Shown here piece by piece: positions 34,722-42,785 of a stretch of 64,000 nucleotides of DNA. The DNA is taken from the NCBI GenBank assembly GCA_024399065.1, contig JAKSIB010000012.1:1-64000 (forward strand). The letters run 5' to 3'. This DNA is from Fibrobacter sp. (GTDB lineage: Bacteria > Fibrobacterota > Fibrobacteria > Fibrobacterales > Fibrobacteraceae). Position 1 is the stretch's first letter, and each line of letters begins with the position of its first letter. Both the position numbers and the translations under genes were made by a program. The notes below the pieces were generated by a model. It did no database searches. It was not told where the DNA came from and worked only from the letters and a program-made list of their open reading frames with translations.

Positions 34722-34750
34722 TTGCCAAAATTGCGAAAATCTGCTAAATT
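34722..34750 (+). promoter_or_regulatory. promoter of rpmE2
   Basis: TTGCCA and TAAATT are separated by 17 nt, 39 nt before the ATG of the L31 gene. The leftward lipoprotein gene has its own -10 (TATAGT on the minus strand) 12 nt before its ATG in the same interval. Confidence 0.6.
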
Positions 34751-34788
34751 TAGGCTCTCTTAACAACTACTTCACAGGAAGTTTAAAA

Positions 34789-35088
34789 ATGAAAGATGGT
34801 ATCCACCCTAACTATCAACCGGTCGTGTTCGTCGATGCGAATACGGGTAAAGAATATATCACCCGCTCCACGAAGTCTTCCGCCGAAAAGAAGACTATCG
34901 ATGGTGTAGAATACAGTGTGATCTCCCTCGAAATTACTGCAGACACCCATCCGTTCTGGACAGGTAAGCAGCATCGCGTGGATACCGCTGGTCGTATCGA
35001 TCGCTTCAACAAGCGTTTCGCTGGCAACATCACTGGTGCAAAGCGTAAGACCCGCAAGGCTGAACGCCCGGCTGCTGACGCTGAATAA
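34789..35088 (+). CDS. rpmE2: 50S ribosomal protein bL31, type B
   Basis: Large-subunit protein at the central protuberance. 99 residues. MKDGIHPNYQPVVFVDANTGKEY and THPFWTGKQHRVDTAGRIDRFNKRF are hallmarks of L31. No CxxC zinc motif is present, so it is the zinc-independent type B form, which often replaces the zinc form under zinc shortage. A basic C-terminal tail (KRKTRKAERPA) extends it. It is monocistronic, with a clear promoter and terminator. Confidence 0.95.
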   Translation: MKDGIHPNYQPVVFVDANTGKEYITRSTKSSAEKKTIDGVEYSVISLEITADTHPFWTGKQHRVDTAGRIDRFNKRFAGNITGAKRKTRKAERPAADAE

Positions 35089-35097
35089 TTTATTCGT

Positions 35098-35126
35098 AAA
35101 GGCCTCCCAATTAAGGGAGGCTTTTA
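35098..35126 (+). terminator. terminator after rpmE2
   Basis: GCCTCCC and GGGAGGC around a 6-nt loop, followed by TTTTA. Confidence 0.88.
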
Positions 35127-35145
35127 TCTTTTCTAAAGGATGTAT

Positions 35146-36009
35146 ATGAAAAAGCAACTTACTTTGTGCGCTGCAGCTCTCATCGCCATGGCAATGACTG
35201 GCTGCGAAAAGACCGGCACCATCGAAGGTGTTGTTCTTGATCCGTTTACTGGCAAGGCTATTGAAATGCCCACCGTTTGGATGGACTCTACCATCTACGG
35301 TACCCAGAACCCCAAGTATCCGTACAAGGGTGAACTCCAGCAGGGTAAGTTCAAGTTCGAAAAGGTTCCTGTTGGTCAGTATTTGATCAAGGCCCGTCGT
35401 TCCAAGTATGTTCTCGGTCAGTCCCGCATTGCCACTACCGATGAAAATCCGAACTTGAGCGTGACTTTGTACGAATATAGCGATCAGGTGAAGCCGGGTC
35501 TCTACAAGAGCGGCACCACCGAAGGTCCTGAAAAGATTGAAAACCAGTGGGTCGTTTATTCCACTAGCTGCAATGAATCCGTTGCAGGTTACCGTTTGAC
35601 CATGCCTATCAACACCGACGCCGCTAAGGTTCCGGGCAAGAAGGCTGACAAGAAGAAGAAGAAGGGTGCCAAGGAAGCTGTCAAGGTTTCCAACCTCCCG
35701 GCTCCGTTGGCAATGGGTTCTGCAATCGACGTGTTCTACGTCAATGCTAGCTCTGTTACTTCTCCGCTGGTTGCAACCCTTTACGCTGCAGTTGAAGGCA
35801 AGGTTGCTGATCATGCTGACTGTAAGGGCTTTGGCGCCGACGAAAAGACCGGTCTCTTCGTAGACAAGTCTAAGAGCGCAACTCTCGAAGTCGAATACAA
35901 GGCTGAAAACCTGTTCGAAATCAAGGGTAGCCTCATGTCTGGCAAGCAGATCATGCAGTTGTCTCAGGACGGCAAGACTGTTCAGACCTATTACTTTGAA
36001 GCAAAGTAA
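35146..36009 (+). CDS. lipoprotein with carboxypeptidase-regulatory-like domain
   Basis: A 287-residue lipoprotein. The lipobox AMTGCEK (Cys about 20) is followed by a small beta-sandwich domain (GTIEGVVLDPFTGKAIEMPTVWMDS to VPVGQYLIKARRSKY, about 24-90), similar to the carboxypeptidase regulatory-like fold. A Lys-rich run (KKADKKKKKGAKE, about 165) and a second beta-rich part follow. The function is unknown. The fold usually binds surfaces or sugars. I start at ATG 35146, with AAAGGA 5 nt upstream. The last codons (GCAAAGTAA) are duplicated in the hairpin region that follows. Confidence 0.75.
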   Translation: MKKQLTLCAAALIAMAMTGCEKTGTIEGVVLDPFTGKAIEMPTVWMDSTIYGTQNPKYPYKGELQQGKFKFEKVPVGQYLIKARRSKYVLGQSRIATTDENPNLSVTLYEYSDQVKPGLYKSGTTEGPEKIENQWVVYSTSCNESVAGYRLTMPINTDAAKVPGKKADKKKKKGAKEAVKVSNLPAPLAMGSAIDVFYVNASSVTSPLVATLYAAVEGKVADHADCKGFGADEKTGLFVDKSKSATLEVEYKAENLFEIKGSLMSGKQIMQLSQDGKTVQTYYFEAK

Positions 36010-36236
36010 GGTGAGTGTCGCTGCCATGCTTGCATGGCTATGACCGAGCCGCGCGGAGCTGCAGCGAAGCTGCAAGCAAAGTAACCGAAAACCGAGTGTC
36101 GCGCGAACACTTGTGTTCGCATGACCGACCTTTGGTCACTTAGTGCTTTAGCACTTATGTGATTCATGGCCACCTTTAGGTGGGGCGAGGATTACTGCGT
36201 TAGCAAGTAATAGCTCGTTGAGTTAAAATCTTTAAG
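35998..36236 (+). other. chain of seven stem-loops on a duplicated scaffold
   Basis: No gene is seen. Stems: GCCATG-CTTG-CATGGC (36023-36038), GCAGC-GAA-GCTGC (36061-36073), GCGAACA-CTTG-TGTTCGC (36103-36120), TGACC/GGTCA (36122-36138), AGTGC-TTTA-GCACT (36142-36155), CCACC-TTTA-GGTGG (36170-36183), and TTACT-GC-GTTA-GC-AGTAA with one bulge (36192-36210). The flanks GCAAAGTAA, GAGTGTCGC and ATGACCGA occur twice (about 36001 and 36076) around different stems that keep the CTTG loop. It may be the 3' untranslated region of the lipoprotein mRNA or a separate RNA. Confidence 0.75.
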
Positions 36237-36269
36237 AATCCGGTAACCGATGGTTGCCGGATTTTTTTT
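36237..36269 (+). terminator. terminator closing the hairpin chain
   Basis: AATCCGGTAACC pairs with GGTTGCCGGATT (12 bp, one G-T pair) around a 3-nt loop and is followed by eight T residues. The long distance from the lipoprotein stop (about 230 nt) means the stem-loop chain is transcribed. Confidence 0.9.
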
Positions 36270-36281
36270 GTGTCCTTGTCA

Positions 36282-36309
36282 AAAAAAATCACCTCAAGGG
36301 CGATTTTTT
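36282..36309 (-). terminator. hairpin after the DUF2334 gene
   Basis: An A-run, a short CC/GG-containing stem and a T-run make a symmetric element about 40 nt after the stop codon of the leftward gene. It could terminate both directions. Confidence 0.5.
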
Positions 36310-36349
36310 CATGGTTTTGAATGACAAGATTAGTGAGGCAATGAAAGGT

Positions 36350-37084
36350 CTAGAGGTCGCTATAGTGGATGATTTTACGCGTGCTAAGCCCAATACGAAT
36401 CAGGTCGCGGATTTCCTCGCGCAGGTGGGGGAAGTCGCAAGGATGCAGGGCGACTCGGGGCGTTCCTACCGGCAGTTTCAAGAAAGTTCTTGCCAAGGCC
36501 ATCATTGCCTTTTCGGTCTTCCTGGGTATGCCTGCGAAACTTGCCACAGGCGAAATGATTTTTTTACCGCGGGTGCTTGTCAGGGTGAAACGGCTTTCGT
36601 AGGCCATTTTGGCGCCCTTGACCTGACGGGGGAGGAACTTGTTGCTGTACCAGGTGGGCGGGATGAATGCGGAGGGGCGTATGGCGCTTCCGTCGTTTTC
36701 CTCACTGGCGCAATTCATAAGCTTGTCCCAGGCGCTAATTGCCTGTTGCAAAACTCTGCTGGATTCGTATTCGGAGAGCCCTGCAAATTCGGCTTCACGA
36801 TGGGTAAGGACCATTGCGGCTAGGCCTGTGTAGCTGCGACCCTGACTGAATTCTGCCTTGTGCATGTAGCCGTGGAGGGCGAGCTCAAAGCCTTCGTCCT
36901 TTAACTCGGCCAAAGTCTTGCGGAAACCTTCAATGGCTTCGTCGCTGGCTCCTTCGGTGCCTGGAATGACAAGTACGCTGAAGGGGCAACCTGCCAGATC
37001 TCTGAGTTCACGCAAAATAGGCGTAACGGACTCGAAGTTCCATACGCTAAAATCGTGAAAGCACAGTAGATAGTTGCGGTTCAT
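36350..37084 (-). CDS. DUF2334-family polysaccharide deacetylase-like protein
   Basis: A 244-residue protein of the NodB-homology superfamily, DUF2334 branch. CFHDFSVWNFESVTPILREL stands at the start, where the family has a metal-binding Asp. ELALHGYMHKAEF (about 85-97) has the paired His residues, and RPSAFIPPTWYSN and VALHPCDFPHLR (about 218) match the later motifs. No signal peptide is seen, so it may act in the cytosol. The substrate is unknown. It diverges from uppP. Confidence 0.82.
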   Translation of the reverse strand: MNRNYLLCFHDFSVWNFESVTPILRELRDLAGCPFSVLVIPGTEGASDEAIEGFRKTLAELKDEGFELALHGYMHKAEFSQGRSYTGLAAMVLTHREAEFAGLSEYESSRVLQQAISAWDKLMNCASEENDGSAIRPSAFIPPTWYSNKFLPRQVKGAKMAYESRFTLTSTRGKKIISPVASFAGIPRKTEKAMMALARTFLKLPVGTPRVALHPCDFPHLREEIRDLIRIGLSTRKIIHYSDL

Positions 37085-37128
37085 GGTTTGGAAGATAATT
37101 AATTTTTTCCGTAAGCGGAGAATTTTAT

Positions 37129-37157
37129 TTTGTTTATAATTCCGATTTTGCTATCTT
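37129..37157 (+). promoter_or_regulatory. promoter of uppP
   Basis: TTGTTT is followed after 17 nt by TATCTT (37152-37157), which ends 7 nt before ATG 37165 with no Shine-Dalgarno. This is another candidate leaderless start. Confidence 0.55.
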
Positions 37158-37164
37158 TCACACC

Positions 37165-38016
37165 ATGATCGAATCTATCATTTTGGGCCTCTTGCAGGGC
37201 CTGGCAGAATTTCTCCCCATTTCCAGTTCCGGCCATCTTGTTTTGGGCGAAAAGCTCCTGAACATGAAAGAAGCGGGCATGTTCTTCGACATCATGCTCC
37301 ACGCAGGAACCCTCCTTTCCATTTTCGTCGTGTTCCGCAAGAAGATAGTGGACATGATTGTGGGCTGCATCCATCGTGATCCGGCTCAGCTGAAGGAAGT
37401 TGGCTACATTGTGCTGGCTTCCATTCCCACAGCTATCATCGGTATTGGTTTCAAGAAGCCGCTGGAAAGCCTCTTTGAAAATCCCAAGGCCGTTTGCTGC
37501 GCCATGCTCTTTACCGCCACCTTGCTTTTCGTCTCCCAGTGGGGGAAGACCGGTAGCAAGCATCCCGAATGCGAAGGCGTCAAGATGAACTGGTGGCGCG
37601 CCCTGGTTACTGGCGTTGTGCAGGGCATTGCCTGCATCCCGGGTATCAGCCGTAGCGGTTCTACCATCAGTGGCATGATTTTCCTGGGCGTGAACCGCAA
37701 GTATGCCGGCGAATTCAGCTTCCTCATGAGCATCCCTGCGGTGGGTGGCGCCGCCCTCCTGGATTGCATCAAGTGGATCAAGTGCCAGGACCCCGATACA
37801 GTTGCTCGCTACGCCATTGAAAAGCCTGAAAAGGCCCTGGCCTGTGCCGATGCCTCCGGCTTCACCCCGGAACTTCTGGTGGGTATGGTCGTTGCCTTCA
37901 TCTTTGGCATCATCGCCCTCAAGTGGCTCATGGCTTTCGTGCAGAAGGGCAAGTTCCACTACTTCAGCTACTACCTGTGGGTGGCCGGCATTCTGGGCTT
38001 GATTTTTATTAAGTAG
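37165..38016 (+). CDS. uppP: undecaprenyl-diphosphatase
   Basis: Membrane phosphatase that recycles the undecaprenyl carrier for peptidoglycan and surface glycans, also known for bacitracin resistance. 283 residues with about eight membrane segments. Active-site motifs are LLQGLAEFLPISSSGHL (residues 8-24, Glu and Ser) and ACIPGISRSGSTISGM (about 157-172, catalytic Arg and Ser). A standard full-length protein. The acyltransferase gene follows after 12 nt and may be co-transcribed. Confidence 0.96.
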   Translation: MIESIILGLLQGLAEFLPISSSGHLVLGEKLLNMKEAGMFFDIMLHAGTLLSIFVVFRKKIVDMIVGCIHRDPAQLKEVGYIVLASIPTAIIGIGFKKPLESLFENPKAVCCAMLFTATLLFVSQWGKTGSKHPECEGVKMNWWRALVTGVVQGIACIPGISRSGSTISGMIFLGVNRKYAGEFSFLMSIPAVGGAALLDCIKWIKCQDPDTVARYAIEKPEKALACADASGFTPELLVGMVVAFIFGIIALKWLMAFVQKGKFHYFSYYLWVAGILGLIFIK

Positions 38017-38028
38017 CTTTATCCGCCT

Positions 38029-39054
38029 ATGGAGAAACAGCGATTCCTTAATATGGATTTAATGAGGTATGTGCTGTCTACGGCAGTCATCGTAACTCAT
38101 TTCAACATTTTGACGAACGCTGATATCCTGTTTCCCATTGGTTCCGGAACTGCGGTTGGTGTTTTCTTCGGCTTAAGTGGCTTTCTTGTTTATGGAAGCT
38201 ACTTGAAGTATCCGAATTTCAAGAGCTATCTCAAGTCCAGGGCTAAGCGAATCCTGCCGCCTTACTTGTTTATCGTACTTTTGTGTGCCTTTGGCTTGGC
38301 CGCAATTTCGAAATGCTCAATGGGGGAGTATTTCTTCAGCGTAGAGTTCTGGAAGTATCTTCTTTCTAACGCCTGCTTTCTTAATTTCGTTCAACCTTCC
38401 TTGCCCGGAGTATTCGAGGATGGTGTGGTCAATGCGGTTAACGGATCCTTGTGGACTCTAAAAGTAGAATGGGCTTTGTACCTGAGCATTCCCGTGTTCT
38501 TTTGGGGTGTCAAAAAATACAAGTGGAACGTTCCTATCGCCGTTATAGTCATCAGCGTTTTTTCGTTTCTGTACTCTTTGGTGATGACGAAAATTTCTGA
38601 TGCTCTTGGAAATCCGTTATATTACAAGTTGTCATATCAGTTTGTTGGACAATTGGCTTATTTTTATACAGGAGTTCTGGTATACCATTTCCGCGAACGT
38701 TTGATCAATTGCAAATGGTGGAATTCCTTGGCTCTTGTTGCTTCGCTCTGCGTCTTTCTAGAAATTAATCCCCTGGGTATTGATTTTACGTACGTCAGTT
38801 TTCTTTGCCAAATGCTCTGGGTCTTTGGTGCGTTGCTATTTTGCTTAAGCCGGCCCGTAAGCCAGCATACATCGAAACTGGGGAATGTTTCCTATGAAAT
38901 GTACCTGTTCCATTTTCCGGTAATTCAGCTGTTGGTGTATTTTGGCTTGGACAAATCTTTGCCTGCGTATGCAGCCTTTCTGGTTGCACTGTTGCTGATA
39001 GTTGCCTTGTCTGTTCTTTTCCATAAGGCTAACAAATTAATTCTTGCGGGTTAG
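38029..39054 (+). CDS. acyltransferase family 3 membrane protein
   Basis: A 341-residue integral membrane acyltransferase of the OafA/WecH type, which adds acetyl or related groups to surface glycans or lipids. It begins with the family signature LNMDLMRYVLSTAVIVTHF, with the conserved His. FFGLSGFLVYGSYLK (about 45-60) and SRAKRILPPYLFIVLL (about 67-83) follow, with about ten membrane segments. No periplasmic SGNH domain is attached. The start 12 nt after uppP suggests one operon for envelope glycans. Confidence 0.85.
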   Translation: MEKQRFLNMDLMRYVLSTAVIVTHFNILTNADILFPIGSGTAVGVFFGLSGFLVYGSYLKYPNFKSYLKSRAKRILPPYLFIVLLCAFGLAAISKCSMGEYFFSVEFWKYLLSNACFLNFVQPSLPGVFEDGVVNAVNGSLWTLKVEWALYLSIPVFFWGVKKYKWNVPIAVIVISVFSFLYSLVMTKISDALGNPLYYKLSYQFVGQLAYFYTGVLVYHFRERLINCKWWNSLALVASLCVFLEINPLGIDFTYVSFLCQMLWVFGALLFCLSRPVSQHTSKLGNVSYEMYLFHFPVIQLLVYFGLDKSLPAYAAFLVALLLIVALSVLFHKANKLILAG

Positions 39055-39204
39055 CTTCGTAGAAGCTATACCCTAATTCGCGTAGGTCGGATAATTAATT
39101 GGAACCATTGTTCCCAAACGACTTGTTTTTCTAGTTCACTGTTCCACTGTGGACTATAATTTTTTGGGTATGAACGAAAGATTTCTTTTTTTGAAATTAT
39201 GTTA

Positions 39205-39253
39205 TCTGTATCGCCATGTGGCGGTGTATTGCTGCAGCAACCGGAGGGATACG
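39205..39253 (+). promoter_or_regulatory. structured leader before the phosphoesterase gene
   Basis: CGCC-ATGT-GGCG (39212-39223) and TTGC-TGCA-GCAA (39229-39240), the latter enclosed by CGGT/ACCG, sit directly before GGAGGG and ATG 39254. The second stem borders the Shine-Dalgarno. The rest of the 39055-39204 gap holds only A/T-rich sequence. Confidence 0.35.
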
Positions 39254-40690
39254 ATGTCTGCCTTGAATATAGTTAAACAATTTGCGCTTGGTGCGGTTGT
39301 TGTGGTTGCTGCGGGACTTTCTGCCTGTGGTGATGATTCCGGAACGGATGCTGTTGTTGGTGTTAGAACTCTTCCTGCAGGAGCGAGATTGCAGGGATGT
39401 TCTACTGAAAACTTTGGGGAGATGGTCTATGTGGAAGATTCCTCTTCCGTTTTCTTTTGTGCCAATGGTAAGTGGCAACCTATGAACGGCTCAGATACGG
39501 TAACGGTTTCCTCGACAGACACGGTTGTTGTATCGAAACTAGACACTTTACTTGTAAGTAATGTAGATTCGGTTCTGGTTACAAAATCTGATACAATGTA
39601 TGTTACAAACGTTGATACGTTGTATGTTAGCAATACTGATACTCTATACTTGGAAAAAACGGAAGTTACCGGCTCCGGAATTTTAGACTTTAATCCTGAG
39701 TCGGAAATTATTCCTATTATGGAAAACCTTGTACATCAAAAGAGAGGCGATGGGTATAAGTTGCAGGCTCAGCAGGTTGTCCTTCTCCATTTTACGGATA
39801 TTCATGGGGATGGAGAAAATCTTGCCCGCATAAAAGAGTTCAAGGATGCTTATTCCGAATATATTGATGTAGGAGTCCATACTGGAGACAATGTCTACGA
39901 AAACTGGGATGATTCTTTTGATTACTGGTTCAAGGCCGATGCTGGTGAATTTCTGAATACTTTGGGAAATCACGATGCCTATTATAAATGGGGTACAAGC
40001 GAACATGGAATGGTTCCCCAGAATGAGGCTTATGTTAGAATTTTTGCTCCATTCATTACGTCTTGGGGCGTCGTACAACCGGATGATGCCGCGGCAAAAT
40101 CCCTCATGTATTATTATAAGGATGTTGTAAAAGGCAGTGGTACAGAACTTACGAAAGTAAGACTGATTATTTTGGATGAATACCACTGGGATGAAAGCCA
40201 GTCCAGTTGGCTGGTTGCAACTCTAGAGGATGCCCGAGTTAATGATTTTGCGGTGGTGATTTGCCGCCATGAAGGCTTTGATGCTGTACCGTTAAAAAAC
40301 AATCCCTTCTCGTCTCTGGAACATATGGGTTCTTCCGAAAAGCTGGCTGATGCTCAGGCTGCGGTAGATGAGTTTATGAAGAAAGGTGGTGAATTTGTAG
40401 TGTGGCTTGGTGGACATGGTCATCAGGACGCTGTGGGACGCTTGCAGGATTATCCGAAGCAAATTGTATTCCTGGGAGATTTGTCCAGTATGAATTGGAC
40501 TGGCTGGAATGATTCTTGGAGGGAAGTTGGCACAGAATCTCAGGATTGCTTTACGCTAATAGGTATAGATCGATTCGAAAAGGTAATTCGCTTCGTGCGA
40601 ATTGGTGCAGATAGGGATAGATACGGAAGAGTAAAAGATGCTATGAGCATCAATTACGCTACAGCAGAAGCTATTTATCCTGCAGAATAA
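39254..40690 (+). CDS. calcineurin-like metallophosphoesterase lipoprotein
   Basis: A 478-residue lipoprotein. The lipobox AAGLSACGDD (Cys 20) is followed by a Cys-bounded module (GCSTENFGEMVYVEDSS to FFCANGKW, about 39-76) and seven 8-residue repeats of the form DTxxVSxx (about 81-136). A metallophosphoesterase domain follows (about 170-470): FTDIHGDGENL, GDNVYENW, GNHDAYY and GGHGHQDA carry the metal ligands. It is probably a surface phosphatase or nuclease on a repeat stalk; the substrate is unknown. I start at ATG 39254, with GGAGGG 5 nt before it. Confidence 0.88.
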   Translation: MSALNIVKQFALGAVVVVAAGLSACGDDSGTDAVVGVRTLPAGARLQGCSTENFGEMVYVEDSSSVFFCANGKWQPMNGSDTVTVSSTDTVVVSKLDTLLVSNVDSVLVTKSDTMYVTNVDTLYVSNTDTLYLEKTEVTGSGILDFNPESEIIPIMENLVHQKRGDGYKLQAQQVVLLHFTDIHGDGENLARIKEFKDAYSEYIDVGVHTGDNVYENWDDSFDYWFKADAGEFLNTLGNHDAYYKWGTSEHGMVPQNEAYVRIFAPFITSWGVVQPDDAAAKSLMYYYKDVVKGSGTELTKVRLIILDEYHWDESQSSWLVATLEDARVNDFAVVICRHEGFDAVPLKNNPFSSLEHMGSSEKLADAQAAVDEFMKKGGEFVVWLGGHGHQDAVGRLQDYPKQIVFLGDLSSMNWTGWNDSWREVGTESQDCFTLIGIDRFEKVIRFVRIGADRDRYGRVKDAMSINYATAEAIYPAE

Positions 40691-40698
40691 GTAAACTT

Positions 40699-40722
40699 GC
40701 CGCTGCAATGCAGCGGCTTTTT
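40699..40722. terminator. terminator between convergent genes
   Basis: GCCGCTGC-AAT-GCAGCGGC followed by TTTTTC serves the rightward phosphoesterase gene and overlaps the end of the leftward gene. Confidence 0.88.
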
Positions 40723-40724
40723 CT

Positions 40725-42557
40725 TTAGCGGTTAAATTCGCGGAACTTTTCGAAATAATTGTTCCTGATAAGAGCTCCGGATATTCTGTATCCGGTTTCT
40801 TCGTCTAAACCAGTAGCTCCTTCAGAAAGAATGTCCTTGCCGACTCCCTTCCAGTAGTAGGAACTGTCTCCAATTAAACCAAGTATTGTTGGGAAAAGGT
40901 CGGATTGGAAGAAGATGTCGTTCTTTTCAATTTTAGCCGGGATAGATGGAGAGTGAACAATTAACGGAACGTAGTTCTTTTTGTCCTTTAAGGATATGTT
41001 TGCCTTGTTGGCGTAATCAACAAATTCCTCAATCATCTGTTCCTTGAATACGATATGGTCACCGACGATAACCAACGTGGTGTTTTTCCACTTGGGGTCG
41101 GTTTCGATTTTGGAAATTAGCTTTCCAAGGGCCAAGTCTGTATGGTTGATGCAGGTGAGGTAATTCTGCAGTGTTTTGGGCATGCCGCTAGAGAGCTTCG
41201 GAGCTTCTGTGTTTTCGTTGCATTTAAACGGACTATGAGAAGCGATAGTAATGCCTAACAGGAAAAATGGATCATTTGCGCTGTCGCCAACGGCAATAAG
41301 GGAATCTACCATTTGTTCGTCATTCCCCTCAAATTCATGCAGCTGCTGGATGCCGTAATTGGGGTTGATTTCAACCTGGTTCCAGGAACCGGGGGCGGGA
41401 TTGATAGTGGCAGAGGTACTGAAAAGATGTGCGTAGTTAGGATAACTGTTCTTTCCGTATAATCGGCATGCGGCACCGGTGTTAAGAGGAAGAATACCGG
41501 TCAGGGCGATCATTTGACCATCACCGGAATTGCCCTGCTTTGTTTGGCTTGTGACGCGTGGCGCAAACAAAGTATTATCCTTTTCTATGAGTTTCTTCAG
41601 ATTTGGGGCGATGCCTTCTGCACCTTCGTAGTCTTCAAAGATCCAACCTTCCAAAGATTCAAATAGAATCACGACCAAATTGGTTTGGGGAACCGGGGCT
41701 GTATTTTCTTTTTTAATCAAGCTTTCCAGAAGTTCCTTGTCGGAAGGAGAAATAGGAACTTCATACTTGATTTCCTTCAGCTTGCTTTCAAAATGTACTT
41801 TGCTGATGAAATAAGATACGTCGGCGAAGAAATAGTCTGCGATGGAGTATTTGCTTATATAGCTCTTTTCCCAATCCATAAAGGTGCCGTGGGTAAAATA
41901 TGTCCTGGCGGCTCTATATGCGTCGTATTGGGAATCAAATATGACTCGTACAGCTTCGGCGGTGTCGCCTTTAATGATGTTTTGTCTAATGGACGTCTTG
42001 TGGTTGCTGTAGTTAATCGCTGATCTTGAAACGAATGCCAGCAATACGATGATGATAAAGCAACCAAAGCTTCTCTGTCGTTCTTTTTTGTTTAATCTAA
42101 AGACAAAAATGGCGTAGATGACAGATATGAAGACGGGGAAAAATTCCTTCCATGAAAGGTAAATGAGGATACTGTCCCAAAATCCGTTCATGTTGTCAGC
42201 CATCTGCAATGCGTCGGCGTTAATCAGGAATCCGCTGGCGCGGTAGTAGACGACGTTCGCACCCATCCAATAATCCAAAGCAAGGGACAACAGAATTGTC
42301 CACCATCCTTTCTTTGAAAGGAAGATGAAAGCGGCTATGAATGCGGCGCAGGTTGCCTTTGCAATGATTCTGTTGGCAGCGCGGCTGGGGGAGGCGTATT
42401 CTTCAAAGGAAAATAGCGTTCCTTGGAACCAGAACAATTTAAACAAAACAATTGTTGCGAAAACGACGAATAAGGGAAAATTCGGATTTTCCTTTATCGA
42501 CTTGGCTGCGTCAAAAAGTCTTTTTTGCAGAGTATTGAGCAATTTCTTGATTTGCAT
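40725..42557 (-). CDS. LTA-synthase/sulfatase-family membrane protein
   Basis: A 610-residue protein. Five N-terminal membrane segments (about 1-170) precede an alkaline-phosphatase-superfamily domain (about 245-600). NLVVILFESLEGW has the metal-binding Glu. TKQGNSGDGQMIALTG holds the probable nucleophile (Ser where LtaS has Thr), and TLVIVGDHIVF the Asp-His metal pair. Relatives transfer phosphoglycerol or phosphoethanolamine to envelope glycans or lipids. As Fibrobacter-like cells are Gram-negative in layout, true lipoteichoic acid is unlikely. It is monocistronic; a TATATT -10 box lies about 45 nt upstream. Confidence 0.85.
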   Translation of the reverse strand: MQIKKLLNTLQKRLFDAAKSIKENPNFPLFVVFATIVLFKLFWFQGTLFSFEEYASPSRAANRIIAKATCAAFIAAFIFLSKKGWWTILLSLALDYWMGANVVYYRASGFLINADALQMADNMNGFWDSILIYLSWKEFFPVFISVIYAIFVFRLNKKERQRSFGCFIIIVLLAFVSRSAINYSNHKTSIRQNIIKGDTAEAVRVIFDSQYDAYRAARTYFTHGTFMDWEKSYISKYSIADYFFADVSYFISKVHFESKLKEIKYEVPISPSDKELLESLIKKENTAPVPQTNLVVILFESLEGWIFEDYEGAEGIAPNLKKLIEKDNTLFAPRVTSQTKQGNSGDGQMIALTGILPLNTGAACRLYGKNSYPNYAHLFSTSATINPAPGSWNQVEINPNYGIQQLHEFEGNDEQMVDSLIAVGDSANDPFFLLGITIASHSPFKCNENTEAPKLSSGMPKTLQNYLTCINHTDLALGKLISKIETDPKWKNTTLVIVGDHIVFKEQMIEEFVDYANKANISLKDKKNYVPLIVHSPSIPAKIEKNDIFFQSDLFPTILGLIGDSSYYWKGVGKDILSEGATGLDEETGYRISGALIRNNYFEKFREFNR

Positions 42558-42737
42558 AAGCCTATTTCAACTCTCTTCCCCAATGTAGCAGGGAAATATA
42601 GCTTTTAGTTTAAATGACTCCTCTTAGTTGGCACGGTTCTTGCAATTATATCTGCGAAAACAAAAGAAAAGTGGCTTTTTGTTTCATTTTGAAACTTGCG
42701 GGCCCGTGCAATGTTTAAAAATAAAATGAAGGTTTAA

Positions 42738-42772
42738 GAACCTCGAGCCTCGCTCCTGGAACCTCGAACCTA
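42738..42772 (+). repeat. heptameric tandem repeat array E (5 units)
   Basis: GAACCTC, GAGCCTC, GCTCCTG, GAACCTC, GAACCTA. It ends immediately before AGGAGA, the ribosome binding site of htpG. Confidence 0.88.
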
Positions 42773-42785
42773 ATAGGAGATAAAA

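Noticed and set aside
36254-36823. 189-residue plus-strand frame opposite the DUF2334 gene
   Set aside because: It starts inside a terminator and runs antisense to a recognisable deacetylase-like gene.
39055-39253. c-di-GMP riboswitch before the phosphoesterase gene
   Set aside because: The paired-helix core and tetraloop-receptor of the class I switch are not present; only two small stems are seen.
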